NCBI GenBank assembly: GCA_963930645.1
Contig: OZ005660.1
Coordinates: forward strand, 249,758,731-249,822,730
Source: Salticus scenicus
Taxonomy: Eukaryota; Arthropoda; Arachnida; Araneae; Salticidae
Direction: 5' to 3'
DNA length: 64,000 nucleotides
Below are positions 19,803 to 30,737 of the stretch, in pieces (position 1 is the first letter of the stretch; every line of letters begins with the position of its first letter). A program made the position numbers and the translations under genes. The notes under the pieces are model-generated. The model saw only the letters and a program-made list of their open reading frames with translations, was not told the origin of the DNA and ran no database searches.

Positions 19803-20002
19803 ATGATGCCGCGTCCCACAATTCTGATTGCAATCTTTCAAGTATCAATAATGATTTCTTTACTCATAGCCCCCAAAAAGATTTTAAAATTCTTGATTTT
19901 TGTCAAAATTACTTTCGATCGCAAACAAACAGGACAGCAAGCAAAAATTTTGCAGTTTTTATGTTTCAATACATACCAATAAAAAGTTTTAAAAAGAATT
20001 GA
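19803..20002 (+). CDS. Possible downstream exon, unknown product
   Basis: After the acceptor TATTTTTTTTAAG a frame stays open for 65 codons (DDAASHNSDCNLSSINNDFF..., stop at 20000-20002). It is polar and Asn/Ser-rich, unlike the hydrophobic readings of random AT-rich DNA. It could belong to the ZAD-like gene, but the splice phase does not fit the visible donor. No domain is recognised. Confidence 0.25.
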
Positions 20003-20539
20003 TAATTGCCACAATGTAATTTTTATTAAATTTGGAAATGTAAAACAAATAAGGATATTATCGTAGTGATGCTTTTTAAAAGTGATAAAAGAATTTAAAC
20101 AAAAAAATTGAAACAAACTGCTATCTGGGACAATGACTTACTACCTGGTAAAATTTGATAAATATTTATCTGAGATTGACAATAAATGCAGTGTGCTTTT
20201 TATGAACCATGCAAAGAAACTAAGACTTCGGGAGGGGGGGGGGAACCCTTAAAAATTTAAAATTCAATTACAAAAAAGTGGTAGAATTCTGTATCAGCCA
20301 TTGAATTACCGAAATATTTATAATGTATGTGCATTTAGCACAAAATTGCGATAAAAAAAATATCTAAAGAGCACAAAGATAATCACATTGAGCACAAAGA
20401 AAATGCTTTTGTCTTTGTGCATCTACCCAATGGAAAATGCGATTTATGCAGTAATGCCCATATATCATATTTCTGGTTTAAGTAACCATGATTATTTAGA
20501 AGAAAATAGCAGAATTTTGAGGGGGAAATTATACAATAC
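20003..20539. other. AT-rich DNA, nothing recognised
   Basis: It has a G run at about 20231-20241 and AAAGCACAAAG-like short repeats near 20368-20400. There is no credible ORF, RNA gene or element end. Confidence 0.5.
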
Positions 20540-20892
20540 TAGAGCTGTACCGAGTACTCGTTATATACTCGGTACTCGGCCAGTTTGCCGAGTACTCGGT
20601 ACTCGGCCAAATATGGACTAAGTATTCGGCCAATACCGAGTAGTTGTAAGAATTTCATTATTTTTATGTATTATTGAAAGAAATGTATTCATAAGAGTTG
20701 TTTTTTTAATAACTAAACTTAAAAAATATGAAAATATAAACATAGTCATTAAACTTTTGCTGCGAACAGCTTTCTGCAGTTAAAACGGGCAAGTAGATTG
20801 CCACTAAACTCGATATAGAGACGATTCATGATTTGAGCTTATCAATTTTAGTTACAAGAATTTAAGTATAACCATGTTGTATGTGTGTAATA

Positions 20893-20928
<36 letters not shown>

Positions 20929-21693
20929 AACTTTGTACATAAGATTGTATCTATAAAACAGACAAAAATAAAATATTTTAGAAAAAAGAACCCCTTATAT
21001 AATACTACTATAGTAGATAAAACTTTAGTTACGTATTTGTGCAAATAAAAGTAAGACACTTTTAAAACTGCAAAAAAAAATGATTGATTTTTAATTTAAA
21101 AAATAATAATTATGAAAAAGGTAAATACACTAAAATGTTAATAAAAATATATTATCAAATTTGTTGTTCTGCAAATTATGGCCCGAAACCACCTACGTTT
21201 TTACTCTTCTAGAATTTGAAGATTAATGAAGTCTATCATGTTTGAAATGATGATAAAATATTTATTTTAATGTTCTGATTTCATATGTAAATTTCATGCA
21301 TCTTAAATTAAGCCTATAAAGAACTTTTATATTCTCTAAGAATTATCTGAGAATGATTCACCTCTGAGAAAGACTTTATAATAAAGAATGAAGTTATCAG
21401 TTATTATGGTTTTAATAATCCACTAAGCTGGAAGTATGAAATATAACAATGAACCTAATTGTGTATATACACTACAAAAGTTCTGAAACGTTTCATGTAA
21501 ATATGCTGTTTGCCATTTAACTTAATTTTGTGTTCAAAAGGCCTTTTTTAAATTTCAAGATGTGCAAAATTCTTCATATATACGTCAATTTCAATTATTC
21601 TTTTTTACAACTACTCGGTACTCGGCTACTCGGTACTCGGCCGAGTACTCGGTACTCGGCTACTCGGCCAAAGTGCTACTCGGTGCAGCACTA
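20540..21693. mobile_element. Non-autonomous hAT-type element with TACTCGG repeats
   Basis: The ends are TAGAGCTGTACCGAGTACTC and the inverse of TAGTGCTGCACCGAGTAGC. The 8-bp duplication TACAATAC lies at 20532-20539 and 21694-21701. Both ends carry clustered TACTCGG/CTCGGCC motifs, the usual subterminal transposase-binding style of hAT elements. It is 1154 bp with no transposase. The interior is AT-rich with a 33-bp T run. Confidence 0.85.
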
Positions 21694-21701
21694 TACAATA
21701 C

Positions 21702-22278
21702 TAAGGACTCGCAATTATTGGGCCTAACAGATTATTATAGCAAGCATGGATTAAATCTTACCTTTTTTTATACTCGAGAAATATATTCTAAAAACTTTTA
21801 TTGTCAGTGAACCAAGGAAGAGGTACATAAGATTAGTCAGTAATTATAAATGTGGATAAAATGATTATTATATCACAATTTATTTCCTGTAGAAAGTCAT
21901 GTGAAAGATTGTGTTTTACGTGAAAGGATGCTCGATGGTTGAGACACAATGCTATCTGCACACTGTAAGTCATTTTATTACATATTATTATTATTGTATT
22001 ATTTTTTTTTTTTACAATTATATTTCTTAATATATATTTATACAAAAAGATGCTCTATAGACTGCACTGTAAGTACTATTATTTGAAATATTTTAATTAT
22101 TTACATAATGCATGAGCTGGATTTGAACCTGTCACCTCACTGAAACGTAAAGTCTGACAAAATTGCTTACTAGCTAGGACAGAAGGACACGATTTTACTG
22201 TAAACAGTTTTATTTTACATAGTCATTTTTATTTTTAGTTGGATATTTACTTTTGTTTTCTTTATTTTAAAATTTTAG
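21702..22278. other. AT-rich DNA with a tRNA-like remnant on the minus strand
   Basis: On the minus strand at about 22110-22185 there is a perfect B-box-like GGTTCAAATCC and a weak A-box-like TAGCTAGTAAGC. The arms do not fold into a tRNA, so at most it is a tRNA-derived relic. Otherwise only microsatellite-like T and ATT runs are seen. Confidence 0.3.
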
Positions 22279-22447
22279 ATGGACATTCACATTCAATACA
22301 TGGATAGCCAAGGTTAGTCTGAATAGGCCTTTTAGTGAGACACCACCAACAGAAGACAAGTGCAAAAAAATTGGACCAGAAAGAAGAAGAAAGTGTCCGC
22401 TTAGAAAATATGGACGATCTCAAGAAGTAGGAGTACAACCCGGATGA
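22279..22447 (+). CDS. Possible exon of an unknown gene
   Basis: Directly after the acceptor AAAATTTTAG (AG at 22277-22278) one frame is open for 55 codons, reading WTFTFNTWIAKVSLNRPF, then SETPPTEDKCKKIGPERRRK and on to VGVQPG and TGA. The composition is protein-like: proline, charged and Cys residues, few Leu/Phe runs. A second frame over 22370-22495 is also partly open (KKLDQKEEESVRLENMDDLK, stop, EYNPDDPLYSVLTSD), which could mean a frameshifted relic. No family is recognised. A real gene would need conserved homologues. Confidence 0.25.
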
Positions 22448-22929
22448 TCCTCTATACTCAGTTCTCACTTCAGATTGTTCAAATTTGTGAATAAGAAAGG
22501 CAAAAGCCTGGTGAGTGTTTCATATTGGGTGGTGTTTATTAAAAAGCCACCTGATTGAGGCACCTCTCCCTGGCAGTCAATGTTTTGGAAATGAAGAGTG
22601 GACATCACTAATATAGACGTGGCTTGCTGTACAGGTAATAATAATAATATTTTTTCTTTTTAACTTAAATAAAGTTTAAATTGAATTATATTTTAATTGA
22701 AAATAATTTTAACTTATTTTCTATATAAATGAAATAAAGAGAAGTATCTGTGTGTATTTATATCTTATATGCCTGTACTCTGGTGCTTACACTTCTGATC
22801 GCAGCGCTACAAAACTTCTCAGATGGATGTCTGAGAACTTATAGGTGCACACCTCATTGAGATTTTTTTGAATTTTTAAAATTTTGAGTATTGGCTTCTC
22901 TGTTTCTCTGAAATTTATTATTTTATTTT
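22448..22929. other. AT-rich DNA, nothing recognised
   Basis: It contains a TAA/TTA microsatellite near 22636-22650 and exon-like splice motifs (CTGGCAG at about 22575, CAG/GTAATA at about 22637) with no long open frame between them. Confidence 0.4.
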
Positions 22930-23109
22930 AGTTGAACCTCGTTAACGAGAACACTGTTAACCTTAACATGAATTACTTTTAATATGAACTGTTTCTGCAA
23001 TGGCACAATCCCCATCAATTTGAAGATTAGTTACTGATAGCATGAACTACTGATAATATAAACAAATTTTTTATCCCCTTGAGATTCACGTTAATGAGGT
23101 TCGACTGTA
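22930..23109. mobile_element. TA-flanked MITE, copy 1 (GTTAATGAGGTTCGACTGTA ends)
   Basis: The right end reads ACGTTAATGAGGTTCGACTGTA-like sequence. The left end is its diverged inverse (GTTGAACCTCGTTAACGAG). The TACAGTCGAACCTC end style is that of pogo/mariner-type elements. A partial second copy starts at 48462. Confidence 0.65.
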
Positions 23110-23754
23110 TATATGAATATTCATAATATTATATAGAAGTAATTTTGTTGTAAATAAGTAATTTATGGATACTTACTTTTAAAAAACAGTTCACAAGAAT
23201 ATGCATGTAAGTTTTAATACAATTCCATTACAAGTAGAATTTATTTCATTTTAAGGATTTAATTTTTTATTTTCAAAAGATGATAATTTATTTGAAAAAT
23301 GTTGCATTTATATAATGAATATGACACTTATCACCAGCACTGAGTACTATGGTTACATAATTTTATATATATGATCATTGAATACGGCTTATAATAATTC
23401 TGATAAAGCTTACATTGCTTTTAAATTTGTACATTTTTCGCTGCAATTAAGTTAGAGGTGTGCTGTACTTGATTCATTTGCATTTTTCACATTTGTGTGA
23501 GTGCGCTAGATTGCCAGCTTCAATATAGGGCTCCTATTGCTTGGGCAATTTCATTTAAAAATGAAAAGTGAAGATTCTTGATGCATTGACACATATTGAC
23601 ACTTTTTTGCATATTGGAATTTAATTTTTGCAATGGCCATTCGTGTATGTTTTATGGTAATAGAAAGAGAGATTTTTTTTGTTTTTATTCTTGTAAAGAA
23701 TATATATTTGTAATCATTTTCCAAATTTCATAGTTCATGCATAATACAGGTAAA
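23110..23754. other. AT-rich DNA, nothing recognised
   Basis: No ORF, RNA gene or element end was identified. Confidence 0.45.
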
Positions 23755-24624
23755 TGCATAGAGTTTTTTATTTTTTTTTAGTAATACCGATTTTCAAGGC
23801 TTTACCTCTATTTTTAAAATTTTGCCCCTCCTTGTTCTACTTCCAAATAACTTTACATGTACGAGAATATCTGCAATTGATTCCTCACACTCAAAAACAT
23901 AATAATACTATGGTGCTACCATTCTGCATATTTGATCATTTAAATGGAGGCTGTACCTCATCTTCGGTTGAACATTACAGTATTAACAGTGGTGGATTTA
24001 AGGGGGGGGGGGCTAGGGGGCTGACATTCACAATTGAATATTGCAATTGTAAATCTTTTATTGGTCTAGAATAACACTTTGAAAAATCTTAGCCCCCCCC
24101 CCCCCAAAAAAAAAAAAAAGTCAAGTTCTGGATCCGCCACTGAGTATTAACAAAATGTATCACTTGCTCTGTTTTTGCTATTCAATGTTTAAATTTGTGT
24201 GGATGCTGTCTGAAAGGTGGAGCTGTTAAGTTGTAATTTTCCTTATTTGTAAATAAAGCTGTATCTCAAAATCTAATGTACTCAACTATACCATTTTTAA
24301 TTTGTATGTTTAGTGAGTGAACATTTGTTTAATTTACACTTTCAAAAGTATCCACAATTGTTTTCTCACATCCCAAAACCTAATAATACCATGACGATAC
24401 TATTCTGCATATACTATCCTCCAACATTTAGGTAGAGCCTATATCTCAACTTCTATTGAACATTACAGTATTAATAAAATGTATCTCTTGCTTTATTTTT
24501 GTTACTCAGAGTTTAAATTCATGTGGATGTTGTCTGAAAAGTGGTGTTGCGATGCTGTAATTTTCCTTGTTTCTGAAAAAGCTAATTTAAACAAGAGTAA
24601 TGAAAAAATGGTGTGGTTCTGCAC
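23755..24624. repeat. Interspersed repeat fragments (three related units)
   Basis: Units at about 23760-23986, 24150-24300 and 24330-24620 share AACATTACAGTATTAA, GGATG(T/C)TGTCTGAAA and TAATTTTCCTT(A/G)TTT. A matching end occurs inverted and direct at 45100-45260. This older repeat was the landing site for two hAT-type elements (23987 and 24625). Confidence 0.7.
23987..24142. mobile_element. hAT-type MITE family B, copy 1
   Basis: It starts CAGTGGTGGATTTAAGGGGG and ends GATCCGCCACTG, with an 8-bp duplication AGTATTAA on both sides (23979-23986 and 24143-24150). It has long G and C runs inside. It is 156 bp. The second copy is at 56336-56506. Confidence 0.88.
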
Positions 24625-24713
24625 TAGAGATGCAACGATTATTCGGCCGAAGCCGAATGTTCGGCCTATTCGGCCTGTCAGCCGAATATTCGGCTTCGGC
24701 CGAATATCAAGTC

Positions 24714-26222
24714 TGTTAGACATTTTAAGGTCTATCTTAAACAAACTTATATTAAGCAGAAAAAACTGCAATAGAATTATTTTAGAAAATTTCAATTTGA
24801 CTAGTATGTAAAAGTTTCAGACTCAGTAAAGACAAAAATATTTTTAAACAAAAATTAATTTATTCATGGAAATATAATAGATTAGGAAAAAACAATTATA
24901 ACAATTATTAAGAAACAATTTAATATAAATATATATATTTAACAAAATTTTCAAATTCAATATAACAAAATTAATTATCAACATCAATTCAAAATCATAT
25001 TACCTCTCCAATCACATATTTGGGTTACTTGATAATACATGGAAGAAAAACGAAGTCTTTTCAAGTTCTTTTACATGGTCTACGCATGACCAATGTGGAA
25101 GATGGAACAAACAACATCACTTCACACCAGCACAAGCATTTTTACCAGAAGAACGATCAGATACATATACTGTAACACCGAAACCATATTGAAGAAAAAC
25201 AGATTAAACATTAGTTGAAAATCAAAAACTCTGCACAAGAATTTCCGAAGATCGCGGTCGCCAAATGACCAGCGAATACCATTGGAAAAAATAAAGTTCA
25301 GCTAAACTATACCAAATGACCAATGACCAAACCAAACCTCTCACCAAATGACCAATGAATAGAGCGTGTAAATTACTTGAAGATCGCGGTCGCCAAATGA
25401 CCAGCGAATGCCATTGAAAATTAAAGTCAGCTAAACTATACTACACTTCATGGTCGCCAAATGACCAATGAATAGAACGTGTAAATTACTTGGTTTGAAC
25501 TTAATTTTAGTAGAAGATCAAAGTCAACTCGTGGTCGCCAAATGACCAACGATCTCGATAAATCATTAAAGTTCAAAAAACAAATTTAGCATAAAAAGTC
25601 CTCAAATAAACTAATCATTTAAACTTCTGAAGAAACTATTGCATCTCAAAAAAAACTCAAACTTGAACGATTGTAAACATATATTAACATTATAAAACTA
25701 TCAAACTTAACAGCAACAATTTAACATTCGATTTACCTAAATATTTAAATATGAGTTCATCGTACAGAACATAACTATTCCAAAAGAACAGCCGCCCGCA
25801 GCTATTCAAACCGGGACTCCAAGCCAAGGCTAGCAGGAGCATACTAGAACTGAACTCAGCTGAAACTGAAGTATCTCCCAAACATCACGGCCTTATATTC
25901 TATCCAAACAAACCGATCTGCATAACAACGTTGACCGCCGCGCCACGACATCCGGTGGTGAAAATTGAAACATAATAAAAAAATGACAATTTCCAAGAAG
26001 TGGCAACAGCCCAAACAAGAAAGATTATGCAGATGAGAAATGGCAACGCCGATATAGTAAACAAAGTAACGATGTTTGAAAAGAATAGATGCAAAGTAAA
26101 TTTTAAATATCAAAAAGGATTTAATAAATAAAGGTAAGTTTAAATATATATTTTTAAGATAAAACAATAAGTAAATTCAAATATTTCTTAATTTTAATAT
26201 GAGGACATTGATATGGATATCA
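24714..26222 (-). repeat. 3' LTR of the copia element (left side)
   Basis: It is 1509 bp, unusually long for copia-type elements. It has several copies of GGTCGCCAAATGACCA at about 25257-25545. The 14-mer CGCGGTCGCCAAAT (25253-25266 and 25385-25398) is the reverse complement of one in the gypsy LTR. Short ORFs here recur in the other LTR only because the LTRs are copies. Confidence 0.93.
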
Positions 26223-26751
26223 AATGCCCCCCACCGCAATATTAAAAATAATACAAGAACTATATAAGAAAACAACATTTTAAATATTACCAAGAATTTG
26301 CTGCACATCCATTCATCTTAAGTCCATAGTATCATAGAAAAATGCGAGGTATCACATGGCTTTACAAAAAGACGAAAAACAAAGTATCACCAATGATACT
26401 CTGAAAGAACAATTTGGTTAAGAAGAAAAAGTACTATTGCATGCAATTCATATAATTTCCCCCACACAATGCAAATCAAATTACATATATGAAAAACAGT
26501 ATGAGAAATGGTTATATATACAATGATAATGTACAGGTATATAATATGCAATAAATATGAAATATGAAAATATGATAACACATACACAAGGCGCCTTGCA
26601 TTTCATTCATTCATACCATTATATACACTATTTACAAAATTTGCAAAGGTAAGGAAAAATTTCAAAAAACTTTAACAGATATATATAAAAAGAGAAAGAT
26701 GCAGCAATTTACTGGAAAAATTAACTAGAACAAAATTATTATATTAAGTAT
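26223..26751 (-). other. copia 3' untranslated region with polypurine tract
   Basis: Read on the minus strand, the sequence next to the LTR is GCGGTGGGGGGCATT (26223-26237), a good polypurine tract. The remaining 500 bp has no coding potential. Confidence 0.7.
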
Positions 26752-27576
26752 TTAAAGAAAAATTAATTTTATAAATTTTAATAAGTCACCTTTAGTCATA
26801 GGCTTGGTAAACGGGTCGGCAAGATTTAATTTAGAATTTATATATTCGAGGTTAAACTTCCCCTCGTCAAACCAGTCTCTAATAAAAAACAATTTTATAT
26901 TTACGTGTCGAGTATGGAAGTTTTCTATTCTGGATTTAGTAAAACGAATGGCTGCCTGATTATCTGCATATAAAGTAGGTATATCAAAGTTATTATTTAT
27001 AAGTTTTAAATTGGAGCACTCACATAAAATATTATAAAACCAATCCTGCTCCCTTACACAATCACACATAGAAATAAACTCTGATTCCATAGTTGATATA
27101 GTGACACCTTTTTGTTTATTTGTGCGCCACGAAACGGCAGCACGGTCCAACAATACCAACTGACCCCCCATAGAAACGTAATCGTCTCTATTAGCGGCGA
27201 AGTCGGCGTCAGAGTAAGAAATTATTTTAATATCTGTGCAATTGAGATAGAGTTTATAATGACTGGTATATTTAATGTAACCTAAAAGTTTAAGTAAGCC
27301 TTGCCAATGTTTAAAACCAGGATTTTGTTGGAACTGAGAAAATATATTTGTGGCATATGCAATATCAGGTCTTGTACGGTTTGCTAAAAAAGAAATACAA
27401 CCTAAAAGATTCCTGTAAGGTAAATGAGATGCTTCTTCAACATCAGACTGAACAACTGGACAATCACTCTTAGAAAATTGTACACCTTTAACTATAGGCA
27501 AGGAAGAGACAGGTATCCGATGGTTTTGAAACCTCTCATTAACTTCGGCAATATATTGACCTTGATGGATCAAAAC
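26752..27576 (-). CDS. copia RT end and RNase H (left half of the split gene)
   Basis: This is the C-terminal part of the copia polyprotein, about 274 codons, beginning where the hAT-type element at 27577 cuts the gene. Residues such as NLLGCISFLANRTRPDIAYA are the conserved RT-to-RNase H connection. RNase H motifs follow: YSDADFA, STMESEF, ADNQAAI and HTRHVNIK, then NLADPFTKPM near the end, all typical of copia proteins. The frame is open throughout and stops at 26752. The first Met (27573) arises from the insertion point and is not a natural start. Subtracting the 10,327 inserted bases (element plus one duplicated site) puts this half in frame with the RT half at 37896-38638. Confidence 0.92.
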   Translation of the reverse strand, partial: VLIHQGQYIAEVNERFQNHRIPVSSLPIVKGVQFSKSDCPVVQSDVEEASHLPYRNLLGCISFLANRTRPDIAYATNIFSQFQQNPGFKHWQGLLKLLGYIKYTSHYKLYLNCTDIKIISYSDADFAANRDDYVSMGGQLVLLDRAAVSWRTNKQKGVTISTMESEFISMCDCVREQDWFYNILCECSNLKLINNNFDIPTLYADNQAAIRFTKSRIENFHTRHVNIKLFFIRDWFDEGKFNLEYINSKLNLADPFTKPMTKGDLLKFIKLIFL

Positions 27577-27819
27577 CAGTGTTGTGCACGAACGCGTTCA
27601 TTTGAATGCGTTCATGAGCGTAGCTCAAAAATTTTGAGTTTTGAGTTGAACTTCGCTCGTTTTTTAAATTATGAACTTGAGTTGAGCGAAACTCGTTTTT
27701 TTCACGAACTTGAGCGTGAAAAAGCAATTCAAACTCAAACTCATATTAAATATTTCTGTCTGAAATATAAAAAAGGAAAGTGGAAGAAGAAAAGGACAGA
27801 AAAGAGAACAATTGTGCAA

Positions 27820-27960
27820 AATGGATCCCGGAAAAAAGGGCACTTGGAAAAAAAGGCACTCATAAAAAGGGCACCCGGAAAAAAAGGGCACTTGGAAAAA
27901 AAGGCACTCATAAAAAGGGCACCCGGAAAAAAAGGGCACAGGGAAAAAGGGCATTTTTGC
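27820..27960 (+). repeat. Minisatellite, about 48-bp unit
   Basis: At least two full units contain GGGCACTTGG, GGCACTCAT and GGGCACCCGG separated by A runs. The repetitive Lys/Gly-rich and Cys/Phe-rich translations across it are artefacts of the repeat. Confidence 0.85.
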
Positions 27961-28079
27961 AATTTGCAAATCGCAAAAATAATAAACATCAAAGAATAAA
28001 TTTAAAGAATTATTTCATAATACATTTTTAGAAATTTCAATCAATTAAATTGTTACCATTTTCACTTAGTATATGCCTG

Positions 28080-28560
28080 GGAAAAGGGAGCGGGTGTCTA
28101 GGAGCAGATTGAAAGAGAATAATTAACTTTATATCACCTTGTTACTTATTTTAATGAAAAAGTGCATCTGCATATAAATTTATATGGAAATTCGTGCAGT
28201 AGTTCCTGAGATTTAGTGTTCCCTGAAATTAAAGAAATCGCGGTACAGCAGTGCCACCTGTTAAGTAATGAACACCAAAAGTTAACAGACACTAATCTGG
28301 ATCAAAATGCATCCGCATATAAGTTTATATGCAATTTCGTGCAGCAATTCCTGAGATATAGCCTTCCATGAAAATGTGGGAATCGCGGTCTAGTTGAGCC
28401 ACCTGTTGAGAAATTGGTACCAAAATTTGGTAGGCTTTAATTTTGGTCAAGGTACATCTGCATATAAATTTACATGCAATTCTGTGCTGTAGTTCCTGAG
28501 ATACAGCCCCCAAAAATTTTTGTCTCACACACACATAAACAGACATTTTCTAAAAATTGT
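28080..28560. repeat. Three tandem copies of a roughly 140-bp repeat
   Basis: CATCTGCATATAAATTTATATG followed by GTGCAG(T/C)A(G/A)TTCCTGAGAT recurs near 28165, 28308 and 28445. It ends in CACACACACATAAACAGACA. That end style resembles the ends of other repeats here (36.24, 46.6 and 50.1 kb). Confidence 0.75.
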
Positions 28561-29243
28561 CAAATCGTGTTCTGGATCTCTCAAAGCGTGTAAATCCATC
28601 GAAAACGGCAAGTCAAAAATTTTTACGAATCCAATACTTTCTTTTATTGAATATAGAAGAAAGTAAAAAAAGGGGAGGGGGAAAGAAATACAAAATTAGA
28701 ATTTGTAAATTCATTATGGATTTTGACGGAAAAGTGTTTAAGAAGTTTGCCAAAGGTTTGAAATTTACCAAATCTACCAGTTTGTTTTAACATTGTGTGT
28801 ATAGGGTTTGCGGGGGGGGGGGGGGGTGAGTGTTCCCTCTTACCTCCCGTTTGCAAGCGTTCATAAAAAACGATGTGTTCGCCTTTATCAGCATTTTCCA
28901 AAAATTCAAAGAAATCGCCTTAAACCAATAAACATGAAATAATGTCTTCTTTCAAAAAATGAGCGATCTTTTTGTATAAGTTTCGTCTAGAATATACTAC
29001 ACATTAAAAATAGTATTAGTCTCTCTCTCTCTCTCTCTCTCACTTTTTTAATAGTTTTTAAGAATTATTCAATTTCTTCAGAAACATTAGCGAGAAAAAA
29101 TGTGTAGTTTTGTAAACTTCTCAACTCTTCGTGGAATTACTTGGTATCAAAATTTGAACATATTTATATGAAATTAATTTAAAAGGAGTTTAGAGAACTA
29201 TCTAATAGTTTCGAATGCACGATTTTCTCACTCATGAACTTAA
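28561..29243. other. AT-rich DNA within the hAT-type element
   Basis: It contains a G run (about 28812-28826), a CT microsatellite (about 29022-29041) and no credible ORF. Confidence 0.45.
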
Positions 29244-29359
29244 CCCTTATACCGGAACATCGGTCTCTGAGACCGCTACGGGTTAGGCTTAGTGCAGGAA
29301 TTGCGGATGCAGATTCCTAGAATAAGGTACCCGCACGTTTGGCGATAAACGTCGAAGAC

Positions 29360-29630
29360 GCCAAGTCTATTTAACTGCAGCACTAGTGCGACGCAAAATA
29401 CACTCAACCTGTAGAGGATGGCATATCTCAGAACAACCCTATAATGAGTCCCGGACCGTTGCCAATTGTCCACAGCGTGGCACTAGTACAACGTAAAATC
29501 TGTTCAAACAAGGAAACTACCTTTTGGGATTGGAAGAGTGAGCAGGGCCCGGAGCCGCTTAGTGTTGACGGTTGTTTGGTTGTTTGGATGAGTTTTACGT
29601 CGCACTAGTGCTGCGCAATGGGCAATCCCC
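29360..29630. repeat. CACTAGTGC repeat fragments
   Basis: Pieces such as GCAGCACTAGTGCGACGCAAAAT and CGTTGCCAATTGTCCACAGC face one way, and TTTTACGTCGCACTAGTGC faces the other. Better copies lie at 31195-31370 and 31945-32080. Confidence 0.65.
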
Positions 29631-29779
29631 TTAATGTTGAAAAAAAACAAACATGTAAAATGTTATGAGGATATTAGGAATCTCAATTTTTGAGCGCTAA
29701 CAGCACATTACATAGATATGCCAATAATTGCAACTTCTTTCTAAAAGTTTTGTTTTTTAAGTTTGATTGCTTTTCTTAG

Positions 29780-29985
29780 TACAGTCGGTAACAAAAGTCT
29801 CCGAACACTAGCAAAAATTTCTATGTAAAAAATGTACACTTAATACAGTTTTGTTAAATAAATCGTTGTCGAATCCTTTTCTTAGTCAGTCTAAAAACAG
29901 GATTCATTTAACAAAACTGTTTTAAGTGTACTTTTTTTATATAGAAATTTTTGCTAGTGTTCGGAGACTTTTGTTGCCGACTGTA
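29780..29985. mobile_element. Palindromic MITE family A, copy c
   Basis: It has TACAGTCGGTAACAAAAG ends. One arm is shortened by about 11 bp near the centre (GGATTCATTTAAC). Confidence 0.85.
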
Positions 29986-30219
29986 TAATACCAAACTTCA
30001 CCGACAGGTGATGTTATTCAGTGGGGAAATATGCTTCCACAATTGATGATTATTTAAATTCCATTTTCACATTTAGAAAATTTCACAACCGTTAAATTTG
30101 CACTCATTTTCTAAAAAAGTTTAATTATTTTTATTTTTTACATTTTATTTTTGAATAAAAAATAATAATACAAATAAAAAATAAAAAAATATGACATTGC
30201 TTTTCACTACTGGCAAGAG

Positions 30220-30436
30220 TACGGTCGGTAACAAAAGTGTCCGAACACTAGCAAAAATTCCTATATAAAAAAAGTACACTTAATACAGTTTTGCTAAATA
30301 AATCCTTGTCGAATCATGTTCTTAGCCAGTCTAAGAACAGGGTTCGAGAAGGATTTATTTAGCAAAACTGTATTAAGCGTACTTTTTTTACATAGGAAAT
30401 TTTGCTAGTGTTCGGATACTTTTGTTACCGACTGTA
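30220..30436. mobile_element. Palindromic MITE family A, copy d
   Basis: A 217-bp palindrome with TACGGTCGGTAACAAAAG and CTTTTGTTACCGACTGTA ends. Confidence 0.86.
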
Positions 30437-30540
30437 CATTCGGCAGCAAAAGTATTCGAGCAGTAGCAAAAATTCCTATGTAAAAAAAGTACGCTTAATA
30501 CAGTTTTGTTAAATAAATCCTTGTCGAATCCTGTTCATAG
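30437..30540. mobile_element. Palindromic MITE family A, copy e (half only)
   Basis: It abuts copy d directly and holds only the left arm, breaking off at the palindrome centre (CTTGTCGAATCCTGTTCATAG). It looks like a copy truncated at its fold point. Confidence 0.8.
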
Positions 30541-30737
30541 TGACAAACTGCCAAAAGTGGTGACTGTCCCCAATAAATTGAGACATACAGTCACTTTAGT
30601 TAACCCCCTAATTTCAGGACATTTGGTCACCCTAGTTTAAATATCACATGATACCTACGTAATGAGCAATTTGTGGAAGTCTAGAGTCCACCCTAACAAG
30701 TGGTCCAGGACGAGGCATGTCATTACCATTGTGTGCA

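Noticed and set aside
19725..20116. Hydrophobic ORFs on both strands near 19.8 kb
   Set aside because: Composition is that of random AT-rich DNA (Phe, Ile, Lys runs). The polar frame from 19803 is the only one listed, at low confidence.
22110..22185. tRNA gene on the minus strand
   Set aside because: A perfect B-box-like GGTTCAAATCC is present, but acceptor, T and anticodon stems do not pair.
25690..26167. Small ORFs (MGDTSVSAEFSSS... and the following reading) kept at two sites in the window
   Set aside because: Their conservation is explained by the two LTRs of one element being copies. They lie in LTR sequence and match no protein.
27424..28031. Lys/Gly-rich and Cys/Phe-rich ORFs over the minisatellite
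   Set aside because: They come from a 48-bp repeat with A runs, out of frame with any known gene.
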